Source: Oscillospiraceae bacterium (GTDB lineage Bacteria; Bacillota; Clostridia; Oscillospirales; Ruminococcaceae). Taken from it: DNA of 34,100 nucleotides. Below the pieces are notes generated by a model, which worked only from the letters and a program-made list of their open reading frames with translations, was not told where the DNA came from and did not search any database. Made by a program: the position numbers and the translations under genes. Positions 1-8,619 of this stretch are shown one piece after another (position 1 is the stretch's first letter; each line of letters begins with the position of its first letter). Location of the stretch: contig JAAVIF010000068.1 in the NCBI GenBank assembly GCA_014799365.1, positions 1-34,100 of the forward strand, in the 5' to 3' direction.

Positions 1-136
1 CAGAGTACAATATAATTGTAAATTACCGGCATTTGTCAACTAACAAACTTATCTAAGTGACACTTCACGCACTGCTTTTGCTGAAGCAAAAAACAAATCT
101 TAAGCACTACGCATAGAGGGGGGTAAGGAAGGGATT

Positions 137-278
137 CTTAAGGTGAAACCTAAGAGGGGAGAGTGTCGGAACAAGCTCCGCAAACACTTTGTCTTTATTT
201 AATTTCAAAATTGCAGCTGTTATTCATCACTTTTTCGGAGCTTGTTTCGACTTCGCCCCCCTTTGGTGTCGCCTTAAG
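137..278. repeat. Imperfect long inverted repeat (arms ~137-180 and ~236-278, ~55 nt loop)
   Basis: cttaaggtgaaacc...gtcggaacaagctccg is complementary, with mismatches, to cggagcttgtttcgac...ggtgtcgccttaag. Confidence 0.6.
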
Positions 279-458
279 CCCCGCGCGGGAGCGCAAACTG
301 CACTCGCTTCCGAGAAAAAGAAAAGATTACATAAAGAGCAGTTCTAAAAAAGCACAAATACCACCTTGTTGCAACCAAAAACGGTATATTATAAATGCAA
401 TTTTAAAAAGGCATTTCGCCGACTGAGAAAATTTTGGGGAAACATAAAAAACACAGCA

Positions 459-487
459 TTGACATTTTTAAAGTAATTTTGTAAAAT
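459..487 (+). promoter_or_regulatory. Sigma-A type promoter upstream of sigma module 1
   Basis: TTGACA (459-464), 17 nt, TAAAAT (482-487). Confidence 0.75.
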
Positions 488-489
488 AA

Positions 490-527
490 TTATGGCTGCC
501 AAAAACGGGCAGCCATAAAATTTTTTT
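490..527 (+). terminator. Intrinsic terminator/attenuator-like hairpin right after the promoter
   Basis: ATGGCTGCC-aaaaacg-GGCAGCCAT followed by AAAATTTTTTT. Confidence 0.6.
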
Positions 528-641
528 AAAACCCCGTTACCTTTATTTGGGTTTATCGTCTTAATGTGTGAGGGGCAAAAAACCTCTCTTCAGATAAAAC
601 TTGCACCGCGGGCAGGTCATAACAGGAAAGGAAGAAGTTCA

Positions 642-1193
642 ATGGAGGACAGCAGGATAATCGATCTGTATTTTAAACGTTCGGAGGAAGCTGTTAAGGA
701 AAGTCAGACTAAATACGGCAGACAGTGTGGTATTATAGCCTATAACGTTCTGCGCTCCAAAGAGGAATCCGAGGAATGTGTCAACGATACATGGTTCAAG
801 GCGTGGAACAGTATTCCGCCCCACAAGCCCAACAAGCTTTCCGTTTTTCTCGGCAGGATCACCCGCAATCTGGCAATAGACAGATACAGAAGCCAAAGAC
901 GTGAAAAGCGCGGCGGCGGAGAAATAGCCGTTTGTCTGGACGAGCTTGCGGAGTGCGTAGGCTACGAGGAGACTTTTCCCGACGGACTTTCGCTGAGAGA
1001 CGCGCTCAAACAGTTTTTATGCGAGCAAGCACCGCAGGCAAAGGAAATATTTATGCTCAGATACTGGTACATATTCAGCGTAAAGGATATAGCGGAGCGG
1101 CTTAAGCTCAGCGAGGGAGCGGTCAAAATGTCGCTTCACAGAACTCGGACGGCTCTTAGGATATTTTTGGAAAACGAGGGATTTGATATTTAA
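642..1193 (+). CDS. RNA polymerase sigma factor, sigma-70/ECF-like (paralog 1)
   Basis: ATG at 642 after a GGAAAGGAAG RBS; sigma region 2-like (SEECVNDTWFKAWNSIPP...LGRITRNLAIDRYRSQ) and region 4-like (EIFMLRYWYIFSVKDIAERLKLSEGAVKMSLHRTR) motifs. The ORF call at 564 is an upstream extension. Confidence 0.9.
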   Translation: MEDSRIIDLYFKRSEEAVKESQTKYGRQCGIIAYNVLRSKEESEECVNDTWFKAWNSIPPHKPNKLSVFLGRITRNLAIDRYRSQRREKRGGGEIAVCLDELAECVGYEETFPDGLSLRDALKQFLCEQAPQAKEIFMLRYWYIFSVKDIAERLKLSEGAVKMSLHRTRTALRIFLENEGFDI

Positions 1194-1226
1194 TACTAAC
1201 ACCTTTTATAAAAAAGGTATTAGAAC
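1193..1226. repeat. Short hairpin of the ATACTAA-terminus family overlapping the sigma-1 stop codon
   Basis: ATACTAACACCTTTTataaaaaAGGTATTAG; 12-bp stem with one mismatch; the first A is the last base of the TAA stop. Confidence 0.45.
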
Positions 1227-1294
1227 ATGTTCCGATAAGATTGGTATAGCGGCGGCCGTTTGCGCAGTGCCGCCTTGTATGAAAGGAAAAAAAC

Positions 1295-3328
1295 ATGAGA
1301 AACAATGACAGATTGCTTTATGAGATAGGCGAGCTGGACGACGAGACCGTCCCCGCCATTGTTAAAGAAAAGAAAAAGGCGTCTCCCGTAACGTGGGCGA
1401 CGGTAGGGAGTATTGCCGCGGCAGCGGCAATCGCGGGCTTTGTGATATTTCGCAATACGGGTACGGGAGCGTTGCCCTGGGAGGAGTATCAAATTTTTTC
1501 ACCCGCCGATTACAGCAAGGAGGTAATTATCGACGAGCTGCCCAAAATCCCCTACGAGCTTATAAACTTTATTATCTACTGGGACGAACCGTACGAAGCA
1601 AGGGCTTATTTATACACGGCTTCGGATATAGAAAATTCCGCGGCTGATAACCCATGGAGCGAGGAAACGGAGCTTACCTCTCTTCCCGTGTTCAAAAACA
1701 AATCACCGGACACCTATGCGGGATTTATTCCGGAAGGCATACGCTGCCTTACCGAAGAGCAGTTGACTGAAATGCTGGATAACACGGTTCGGGCGTTGGG
1801 GGTTACTGTCCAAGAATCGGGCTTCGATCATATAAATTGGGACACGGGAGAAAACGCGGACCTTCCCGTATGGCTCGCCGCCCGGTGCAGCGGCGAAGAA
1901 TACGGAGTTGATATGATAGATATTACCGTTCGTGCCGACAGTAATATAAGCGTCAGCTTCATCGATCCTTTGAAGCTGCCCGAGGAATATATGATCGCCG
2001 ACCCCGACACGGATAATACCCGAAAGGAAAAATTATTGTCTTATCTTGCCGACCGCTTTAAAAATCTTCTCCAATTTGAAAATCCGATTTTAAGCATCTC
2101 AAACGATAAATACAGCGGCTATAAGGTATACGACGGTTCGGAAAATATTGTGAAAAGCATTGTCAATTACAATTTGGCGAACGCTTCATTCCGAATTGAA
2201 GAAGAGGGGCTTTATGAAATCCGGCTCGGAAATCTTTTGTGCATCTCCGACTATATGGGCGATTATCCCGTAATATCCCTCGAAAGAGCAAGGGAGCTGC
2301 TTTTGAGCGGCAGCTATCTGAAGCGTTTTCCCGACAGCTTTTTAAAGGGAGGCGCAATAAATGAGGAAGATATTGTCAAAGCTGAGCTGATCTATTTAAA
2401 CGACACCGACGACGAATACTTTAAGCCCTTTTACCATTTTTATGTGGAGATCGACTCCTCTTCGTTAGAGTTCTACGATGATGACGGGCAGCCTTTAACG
2501 CTGTACGGCGATGTATACGTTCCCGCCGTTGAAGCCGAATATATATTAAGCAGTGAGAACGAGCATATTTTAACCCCCGATTACAGCGGAACGGCCGTAA
2601 ACGCCTATCCCGAAAACGAGATCAGCCTTCCCGACAGCTCCGTTGTAAGCAAGAACGAGGCGGTAAGGACTTACAATGATAACGAGATGCCTGTTCTTGA
2701 ATTCAACTTCGGTTTCCTGCGCTACGCAAAGCCCGTATTCCAAAACAGTATTGACGACCCCGACTGCTATAATTATGACACTTGGACGTTTAACGATCCC
2801 ATTGACGTAATCATAGACGACCCGGATTATTTTAGGGTTGAAGCGGGAGACGTTCTGGAAAACGGAATGACGGTAGACAGCGCGAATTATAAGGTCATGT
2901 GGGAAAACGATAAGCAGACCTTTGTTGAAAGCGAGGTTATCATAAGCGGAGAAGTCGTTTATGAGGGAATTTTAATGTGCAGACAGGGCGAGAATTACGC
3001 CGAAGACGTTTATGACCTTGATTTTTACGCCGACCCGACGGGAGATAACCTGCTGCCAGTTTTTTGCAGCTCGGGGGACGGTTCGGAGCAGATAGAAACA
3101 TGGGTCGGGGACGACTTTGCGCTCATGACCGACTGCGGTCCCATCTTTTTGACAAACACCGACAGCCTTATCGCGGAAATGGAAGGATATTCCGAAATTT
3201 TAGGCTGCGACAGGGGAATAAAGGCAAGGCTGACTTTAAACAAAATTATTTTTACCGTAAACACCATAGGCGATTTTCATGCGGGGTATACCTACGCCGC
3301 GTATAAGGATTTGGAGATAATCGAATAA
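1295..3328 (+). CDS. Single-pass membrane protein, putative anti-sigma or sensor partner of sigma 1
   Basis: 677 aa; N-terminal cytosolic segment, then a TM helix (TWATVGSIAAAAAIAGFVIF), then a large extracytoplasmic region; downstream of an ECF sigma gene; paralog at 4224. Confidence 0.7.
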   Translation: MRNNDRLLYEIGELDDETVPAIVKEKKKASPVTWATVGSIAAAAAIAGFVIFRNTGTGALPWEEYQIFSPADYSKEVIIDELPKIPYELINFIIYWDEPYEARAYLYTASDIENSAADNPWSEETELTSLPVFKNKSPDTYAGFIPEGIRCLTEEQLTEMLDNTVRALGVTVQESGFDHINWDTGENADLPVWLAARCSGEEYGVDMIDITVRADSNISVSFIDPLKLPEEYMIADPDTDNTRKEKLLSYLADRFKNLLQFENPILSISNDKYSGYKVYDGSENIVKSIVNYNLANASFRIEEEGLYEIRLGNLLCISDYMGDYPVISLERARELLLSGSYLKRFPDSFLKGGAINEEDIVKAELIYLNDTDDEYFKPFYHFYVEIDSSSLEFYDDDGQPLTLYGDVYVPAVEAEYILSSENEHILTPDYSGTAVNAYPENEISLPDSSVVSKNEAVRTYNDNEMPVLEFNFGFLRYAKPVFQNSIDDPDCYNYDTWTFNDPIDVIIDDPDYFRVEAGDVLENGMTVDSANYKVMWENDKQTFVESEVIISGEVVYEGILMCRQGENYAEDVYDLDFYADPTGDNLLPVFCSSGDGSEQIETWVGDDFALMTDCGPIFLTNTDSLIAEMEGYSEILGCDRGIKARLTLNKIIFTVNTIGDFHAGYTYAAYKDLEIIE

Positions 3329-3331
3329 CGG

Positions 3332-3360
3332 TTGACATTTCAAGAGTAATTTTATAAAAT
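3332..3360 (+). promoter_or_regulatory. Sigma-A type promoter of sigma module 2
   Basis: TTGACA (3332-3337), 17 nt, TAAAAT (3355-3360); 28 of 32 nt identical to the promoter block at 459, spacer included. Confidence 0.75.
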
Positions 3361-3361
3361 A

Positions 3362-3487
3362 ATACTAATCTCTGTTTTGACGGTAGACAAAAAATAACAA
3401 AGTCTACCGTCAAAACAGAGTTACACCCTAAACACTAATACCTATTTAAAAAGCCATTTTATCCACTTTTTAAACAGGTATTAGTAT
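3362..3487. repeat. Double-hairpin MITE-like element, 126 bp
   Basis: ATACTAAT...ATTAGTAT termini. Hairpin 1 is 19-bp perfect (3370-3388/3402-3420); hairpin 2 is 3434-3453/3466-3485; they are separated by ttacaccctaaac. Confidence 0.75.
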
Positions 3488-3530
3488 AAGACTGTTGCAA
3501 AAAGCTTTTGCTTTGCGGCAGTCTTTTTAT
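3488..3530 (+). terminator. Intrinsic terminator-like hairpin in the sigma-2 leader
   Basis: AAGACTGTTGCAAA...TTTGCGGCAGTCTTTTTAT; 14-bp stem with two G-U pairs. Confidence 0.55.
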
Positions 3531-3610
3531 CTGAAATTTTATGTTGCATTTTAACTTTATTTTACGTCTATATAGGTGAAAGGGTAATTACACTTGAAGC
3601 GGAGAAAGGA

Positions 3611-4177
3611 CTGATAAAAACGGAGGACAGCAAGATAATAGAGCTTTACTTTAAGCGTTCGGAATCTGCTATTGAGGAAAGCCGAAAAAGGTACGGCAAA
3701 TACTGTAATACGGTAGCCTTTAATATCCTGCACTCCGCGGAGGAAAGCGAGGAATGCGTCAACGATACATGGCTCAAGGCGTGGAACAGTATTCCGCCGA
3801 ATAAACCCCAAAAGCTTTCGGTTTTCTTGGGAAGCATTACAAGAAATTTAGCTATCGACAGATACCGAAAATCAAATACGGGAAAGCGCGGAAACGGAGA
3901 AGCGGCGGTATGCCTTGAAGAGCTGGCGGAATGTATCAGCGATGAAAATATGAGCAGCTTTACCGACACGGTCTCTTTAAAGGACGCCTTGAACAGATTT
4001 TTAAAGGAGCTTTCGGGAAGCGCGAGGGATATTTTTATGCTGAGGTACTGGTATATGCTTCCCGTTAAGGAGGTAGCAAAACGCTGCGGAGTAAAAGAGG
4101 GTACTGTACGAATGTCTCTTTCGCGAACACGGCAGGCGTTAAAGGAGTTTCTTGAAAACGAGGGCTTTGAGCCTTAA
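3611..4177 (+). CDS. RNA polymerase sigma factor, sigma-70/ECF-like (paralog 2), non-canonical start
   Basis: The frame reads (LIK)TEDSKIIELYFKRSESAIEESRKRYGKYCNTVAFNILHSAEESEECVNDTWLKAWNSIPP..., colinear with paralog 1, but the ATG position is ACG (3620). The nearest upstream in-frame near-cognate is CTG at 3611. The ORF track calls only 3827-4177. Confidence 0.75.
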   Translation: MIKTEDSKIIELYFKRSESAIEESRKRYGKYCNTVAFNILHSAEESEECVNDTWLKAWNSIPPNKPQKLSVFLGSITRNLAIDRYRKSNTGKRGNGEAAVCLEELAECISDENMSSFTDTVSLKDALNRFLKELSGSARDIFMLRYWYMLPVKEVAKRCGVKEGTVRMSLSRTRQALKEFLENEGFEP

Positions 4178-4223
4178 ACCAACTGATTTGACACACTTAC
4201 ATATGAAAGAAAGGGTTATAAAA

Positions 4224-5522
4224 ATGAAAAACGAAGAAAAATTGCTTTATACCATAGGAGAGGTCGACGAAAAGCTTGTACCCTCCGACAAAATGAAAAA
4301 ATCCCCATTAAAGTGGGCGGTAATAGGCACTTCGGCGGCAGCGGCGGCTATTGCGGGATTTGTCGTAATGCGCGGCGCAGCTTTCTCAAATCTGCCGAGC
4401 ATCATCTCTCCTTTTGACGGAGAGGGCGTTGATATTGTGGAGACGGAGGATATTTCAATTACCGATGATTTTTTGATTGCGGAGAATATTTCGGTTTCTT
4501 CGGATATTGCCCCGAACGGTCTGCCTAAAATACCCTACAAGAGCTTTTGCTTTAACAGCGGCTTTATTGAGGAAAGTTTGGGGAATATGGGATATAACAG
4601 TGCCACATCGATGATACGGGATTGTCCTTGGAGCGAGGAACAGGGTATAACCGCTATGCCCGTGTATAAAAATCTTTCCTACAGTGGGGACTATGTTTAC
4701 CCCGAATGTTATTTTAACGAGGAAAAAATGAGAGTAATGGCGGAGGAAATTGCGGAAGCTCTCGGTGTGACAATAAAGGAATACGATTTTTTCAATGACC
4801 TTATCATCAACCATGAGGCCGATGAAAACATTGAATACGAACCGGAGAGAAACTGCCTTACCGCCATATGCGACGGGGAAAGCTACGGAGTTGAAGCTGT
4901 GTACATATATATCTACGGCAGAGGGAGCATTGCTATTTCGATCAGCGACTTAATGCCAAGTAATAATCCCAACTATATGAAGCTTCCGGAGGAATACGCA
5001 AATGATAAGGAAGCTCTTTCCGATTATTTAATGGAACGCTTTAAGGATCTGATCAATATGGAAAATCCTTCCGGCAGTGCATTGGATACAATGTATAATG
5101 TAACCGACGATCCCGTACAAAATATAGTAAATTATTCTCTTGAACCTTTTGAATTTCATGTACTTAATAATGAGCTTACGGGTATGATTATTGATAAAAA
5201 GCTGTGTGTCGCCGAAAAGGTGGGCGACTACGAAATAATCACCGCCGAAGAAGCACAAAGCAAGCTTTTAAATGCTTATAAGGACTTTGAGCTGCCCGAT
5301 GGCTGGCCCGACGAATGGTACGATAAATTTTTTAAAAGTGAATTGACGGCGGAGGATATAGAAAGCGTTACCCTCTTTTATAAGAACATAGAATTTCAAG
5401 AGTACTTTAAGCCTTACTACTGCTTTTACGTAAAAGCGTCAGGTTGGTCGCCCGATAACAATTGGGACGTTTATCAGGCTTTCTATGTTCCCGCGCTTCG
5501 GGACGAGTATATTTTAAACTAA
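4224..5522 (+). CDS. Single-pass membrane protein, putative anti-sigma or sensor partner of sigma 2 (paralog of 1295-3328)
   Basis: MKNEEKLLYTIGEVDEKLVP...SPLKWAVIGTSAAAAAIAGFVVMRG matches the N-terminus and TM segment of the first paralog. Confidence 0.7.
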   Translation: MKNEEKLLYTIGEVDEKLVPSDKMKKSPLKWAVIGTSAAAAAIAGFVVMRGAAFSNLPSIISPFDGEGVDIVETEDISITDDFLIAENISVSSDIAPNGLPKIPYKSFCFNSGFIEESLGNMGYNSATSMIRDCPWSEEQGITAMPVYKNLSYSGDYVYPECYFNEEKMRVMAEEIAEALGVTIKEYDFFNDLIINHEADENIEYEPERNCLTAICDGESYGVEAVYIYIYGRGSIAISISDLMPSNNPNYMKLPEEYANDKEALSDYLMERFKDLINMENPSGSALDTMYNVTDDPVQNIVNYSLEPFEFHVLNNELTGMIIDKKLCVAEKVGDYEIITAEEAQSKLLNAYKDFELPDGWPDEWYDKFFKSELTAEDIESVTLFYKNIEFQEYFKPYYCFYVKASGWSPDNNWDVYQAFYVPALRDEYILN

Positions 5523-5535
5523 GAAATAATATTTC

Positions 5536-5580
5536 AAATGTCAAGTGCAAGCCTGTGAGCCTGCACTTGACATTTTTATT
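5536..5580 (+). terminator. Intrinsic terminator after module 2
   Basis: AATGTCAAGTGCA...TGCACTTGACATTTTTATTTTT. Confidence 0.8.
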
Positions 5581-5599
5581 TTTCAATTTGCAAAATCTC

Positions 5600-5628
5600 T
5601 TGACATTAAATCAAAAATGGTTTACTAT
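5600..5628 (+). promoter_or_regulatory. Sigma-A promoter for the GH27-like gene
   Basis: TTGACA, 17 nt, TACTAT. Confidence 0.65.
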
Positions 5629-5659
5629 AAAAGCAACAAACACGAAAGGAAAAAACGAT

Positions 5660-6913
5660 ATGAAACACGCACCTATGGGCTGGAACAGCTGGGACTGCTA
5701 CGGAGCTTCCGTAAACGAGGAGATTGTCAGAAAAAACGCCGAGTATATGGCAAAGAATTTGAAAAAATACGGCTATGAGTACATTGTGGTGGATATACAG
5801 TGGTACGAGCCCACCGCGGAAAACCACGAGTACCACCCCTTTACCGAGCTTTGCGTTGACGAATACTCAAGAGTTATCCCCGCCGAAAACCGTTTTCCCT
5901 CTTCCAAAGGAGGAAAGGGCTTCGCGCCTTTGGCGGAATACGTTCACTCACTGGGATTAAAATTCGGCATACATATCATGCGCGGTATTCCGAGACAGGC
6001 GGTGCATATGAACAAAAAAATCCTCGGTACGGATAAGACCGCCCGTCAGATAGCCAAAACAGACAGTATCTGCGCTTGGAACAGCGATATGTACGGCGTT
6101 GATCCCGAAAAAGAGGGAGCAAAGGAGTACTACGAAAGCATTTTTAAGCTGTACGCTTCATGGGGCGTTGATTTTGTAAAGTGCGACGATATAGCGAGAG
6201 AAATGCCCAAGGAGGAAACGGAGCTTGTTATGCTGAGCAATGCCCTGCGCGGCTGCGACAGAGAAATGGTGTTAAGTCTTTCCCCCGGCCCCGCGCCTTT
6301 GGAAAAAGCCGAGCTGTTTAAGCAGACCGCCAATATGTGGCGCATTACCGACGATTTCTGGGATAAGTGGGAGCTGCTTTACGATATGTTCCAGAGAACG
6401 GAAAAATGGTGTACTCATACGGGCTTCGGAAATTATCCCGACGCCGATATGCTTCCTGTGGGGGCAATTTTGCAGGATTACGGCGAAAACAACCGCACAA
6501 AATTCACCAAGGACGAACAGTTTACCATGATGACCCTTTGGTGCATTTTCCGTTCACCCCTGATGATAGGCGGCGAGCTTACAAAAACCGACGAATTTAC
6601 ACTTGATCTACTCGCCAACGAGGAGATACTGAAAATGCACAAAAACGCCCGTCACTCTCATCAGGTGTGGAGAAAGGAAATAAACGGCATCGAACATATA
6701 CTGTGGACTGCGGCAAGCTGCGAGGGCGGTACTTACGCGGCAGTGTTCAACGCGGGAGAACAGGACAGCGAGATAGAAATACCTCTGACCGATCTGGAAA
6801 TATATGACTGCGTTAAAGGTAAGGAGCTTTGGAGCGGAAAGGAGCTTTCGATAAACAGCACGCTTGGTGTAAAGCTTCCTAAGCACGGAGCCAAGGCGTT
6901 TTATTTAGTTTGA
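5660..6913 (+). CDS. Alpha-galactosidase-like glycoside hydrolase, GH27-type
   Basis: MGWNSWDCYG, YIVVDIQWY, FGIHIMRG and GVDFVKCDD motifs; RBS aaagga then ATG at 5660; no signal peptide. Confidence 0.85.
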   Translation: MKHAPMGWNSWDCYGASVNEEIVRKNAEYMAKNLKKYGYEYIVVDIQWYEPTAENHEYHPFTELCVDEYSRVIPAENRFPSSKGGKGFAPLAEYVHSLGLKFGIHIMRGIPRQAVHMNKKILGTDKTARQIAKTDSICAWNSDMYGVDPEKEGAKEYYESIFKLYASWGVDFVKCDDIAREMPKEETELVMLSNALRGCDREMVLSLSPGPAPLEKAELFKQTANMWRITDDFWDKWELLYDMFQRTEKWCTHTGFGNYPDADMLPVGAILQDYGENNRTKFTKDEQFTMMTLWCIFRSPLMIGGELTKTDEFTLDLLANEEILKMHKNARHSHQVWRKEINGIEHILWTAASCEGGTYAAVFNAGEQDSEIEIPLTDLEIYDCVKGKELWSGKELSINSTLGVKLPKHGAKAFYLV

Positions 6914-6963
6914 TTTTTTGGTAAAGCATGTGAAGCCCGACCAAAAACAAACCGCAATATTTC

Positions 6964-6992
6964 TTGACTTTCAATACATAGTGTGTTATAAT
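6964..6992 (+). promoter_or_regulatory. Sigma-A promoter for the SDR gene
   Basis: TTGACT, 17 nt, TATAAT. Confidence 0.7.
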
Positions 6993-7031
6993 TTTAACAT
7001 AATAATTTTACATTTTACGGAGGTACGCGCT

Positions 7032-7781
7032 ATGGAACTTTTAAAAGATAAGGTCGCTTTGGTAACGGGCGGCACAAGAGGAATCGGCTACGCTATCGTT
7101 CGTACATTCCTTGAAAACAAAGCAAAGGTAATTCTCTGCGGCTCAAGACCCGAAACCGCGCAAAAGGCGGTGGACGAGCTTAAAAAAGAAAACACCGATT
7201 TTGAGGTCGAGGGAATCTCTCCCGATCTGACCGATTATGACAGCGTTGCAAAGGCTGTTGAAGAGGTCAAGTCAAAATACGGAAAAATCGATATTCTGGT
7301 AAACAACGCGGGTATAAGTGCTTCCGATCCGCTTTACAATTACGACCCCAAGAATTTTGACAAGATCATAAATCTTAATGTAAACTCTTGCTTTTATACC
7401 TCCAGAGCGGTTGCTCCGATTATGAAGGAGAACGGCGGCGGAGTTATTCTGAACACCTCCTCTATGGTGTCCATTTACGGACAGCCCGCAGGCGTAGGCT
7501 ATCCCGCGTCAAAGTTTGCTTTAAACGGTATGACCAAATCCTTGGCGCGTGAGCTTGCAAAGGATAATATCAGAGTTAATGCGGTAGCACCGGGCGTTAC
7601 CGACACCGATATGGTCGCCTCGCTTCCCGAGCAGACAAGACAGTATATCACCTCTACCATTCCTTTGGGAAGAATAGGAACTCCTCAGGACATTGCAAAC
7701 GCCTTCTTGTTCTTGGCAAGCCCCCTCGCTTCTTATATAACCGGCGAGATTCTTTCCGTTGACGGCTGCGCAAGGACATAA
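7032..7781 (+). CDS. SDR-family oxidoreductase (FabG-like)
   Basis: TGGTRGIGYAI nucleotide-binding motif, NNAGIS, S...YPASKFAL catalytic motif; RBS ACGGAGG; ATG at 7032. Confidence 0.9.
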   Translation: MELLKDKVALVTGGTRGIGYAIVRTFLENKAKVILCGSRPETAQKAVDELKKENTDFEVEGISPDLTDYDSVAKAVEEVKSKYGKIDILVNNAGISASDPLYNYDPKNFDKIINLNVNSCFYTSRAVAPIMKENGGGVILNTSSMVSIYGQPAGVGYPASKFALNGMTKSLARELAKDNIRVNAVAPGVTDTDMVASLPEQTRQYITSTIPLGRIGTPQDIANAFLFLASPLASYITGEILSVDGCART

Positions 7782-7811
7782 TTCGGATATTATTTTAATT
7801 TAATTTAACTT

Positions 7812-7852
7812 AATTTTCCCCTGCCTGTTTCGAGCAGGGGAAAATTTTTGTT
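7812..7852 (+). terminator. Intrinsic terminator after the SDR gene
   Basis: TTTTCCCCTGC-ctgtttcga-GCAGGGGAAAATTTTTG. Confidence 0.8.
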
Positions 7853-7927
7853 ATCAGCGGACTTTATCTTTTCGCACCTACGGAAAACAATCATAAAAAA
7901 TCCCGACCGTATTTGCAGTCGGGATTA

Positions 7928-8086
7928 ATACTAATTCTCGATTAAAATAAGACTAAGCCGGCGGGCAGGGCGTTTCTGGTCAAGGAAGTCCCGACGCAGG
8001 AATATGCGGATATTTCAAGTCGGGCTGACGCGGAGCAGGAACGCCCCGGTCGTTGGATTTGTCTGATTTTTATTGAGATTTAGTAT
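7928..8086. repeat. MITE-like structured element, 159 bp, inverted partner of 16195-16349
   Basis: ATACTAAT...TTTAGTAT termini with imperfect ~30-bp terminal inverted repeats; interior nearly identical to the reverse complement of 16195-16349. Confidence 0.85.
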
Positions 8087-8100
8087 AAACTATAGTAATC

Positions 8101-8334
8101 TGTCAAAAGGCGACTTGCCTTACAGACAGTATTCTCGAAGCAACCGACGCTCTCGACAACAAGCTTATTGAGGTTAAGAACTACCGCGACGGCGAAGCAA
8201 CAGCAAGATTTTACCGCGATGAAGTTTTTGCGGCAATGCAGTCTCTCAGAGCAGTTGTAGACGAGCTTGAAACAATAGCACCCGAAAACATCTGGCCGTT
8301 CCCAACATATACGGAGCTGCTGTTCGGCGTATAA
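8101..8334 (+). pseudogene. C-terminal remnant of type III glutamine synthetase
   Basis: Open frame ...LTDSILEATDALDNKLIEVKNYRDGEATARFYRDEVFAAMQSLRAVVDELETIAPENIWPFPTYTELLFGV*, resembling the GS III C-terminus; no N-terminal or catalytic part present. Confidence 0.8.
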
Positions 8335-8436
8335 TTCGGAAGCTTCCTTTATCCGTATGTATGGCTTGCTGCCGTAGGTCATATATCACTCACTATAAAG
8401 GCGGGTCAACCCCATACCCGCCAGTATCTCTCTGAT

Positions 8437-8476
8437 ACCGTCCGAAAAGTTCCGCACTTTTCGGACGGCTTTTTTA
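8437..8476 (+). terminator. Intrinsic terminator downstream of the GS remnant
   Basis: CCGTCCGAAAAGT-tccgc-ACTTTTCGGACGGCTTTTTT. Confidence 0.8.
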
Positions 8477-8619
8477 GAGGATAGAACAAAAAAACCGCCA
8501 TGATTTCTCAAAGCGGTTTATTGTTATTTGGCAGGTGCGCTATTCTCCTGTATCTCTCGGAATTTCTTCCTATAAATTTTCACTTTTGTCGAAATGACTA
8601 AATATTACAGCACATCGCT

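Noticed and set aside
163-426. 87-aa ORF on the plus strand
   Set aside because: Low-complexity, no family resemblance, overlaps the imperfect inverted repeat; no clear RBS.
8080-8382. 100-aa minus-strand ORF
   Set aside because: Antisense shadow of the glutamine synthetase III C-terminal remnant on the plus strand.
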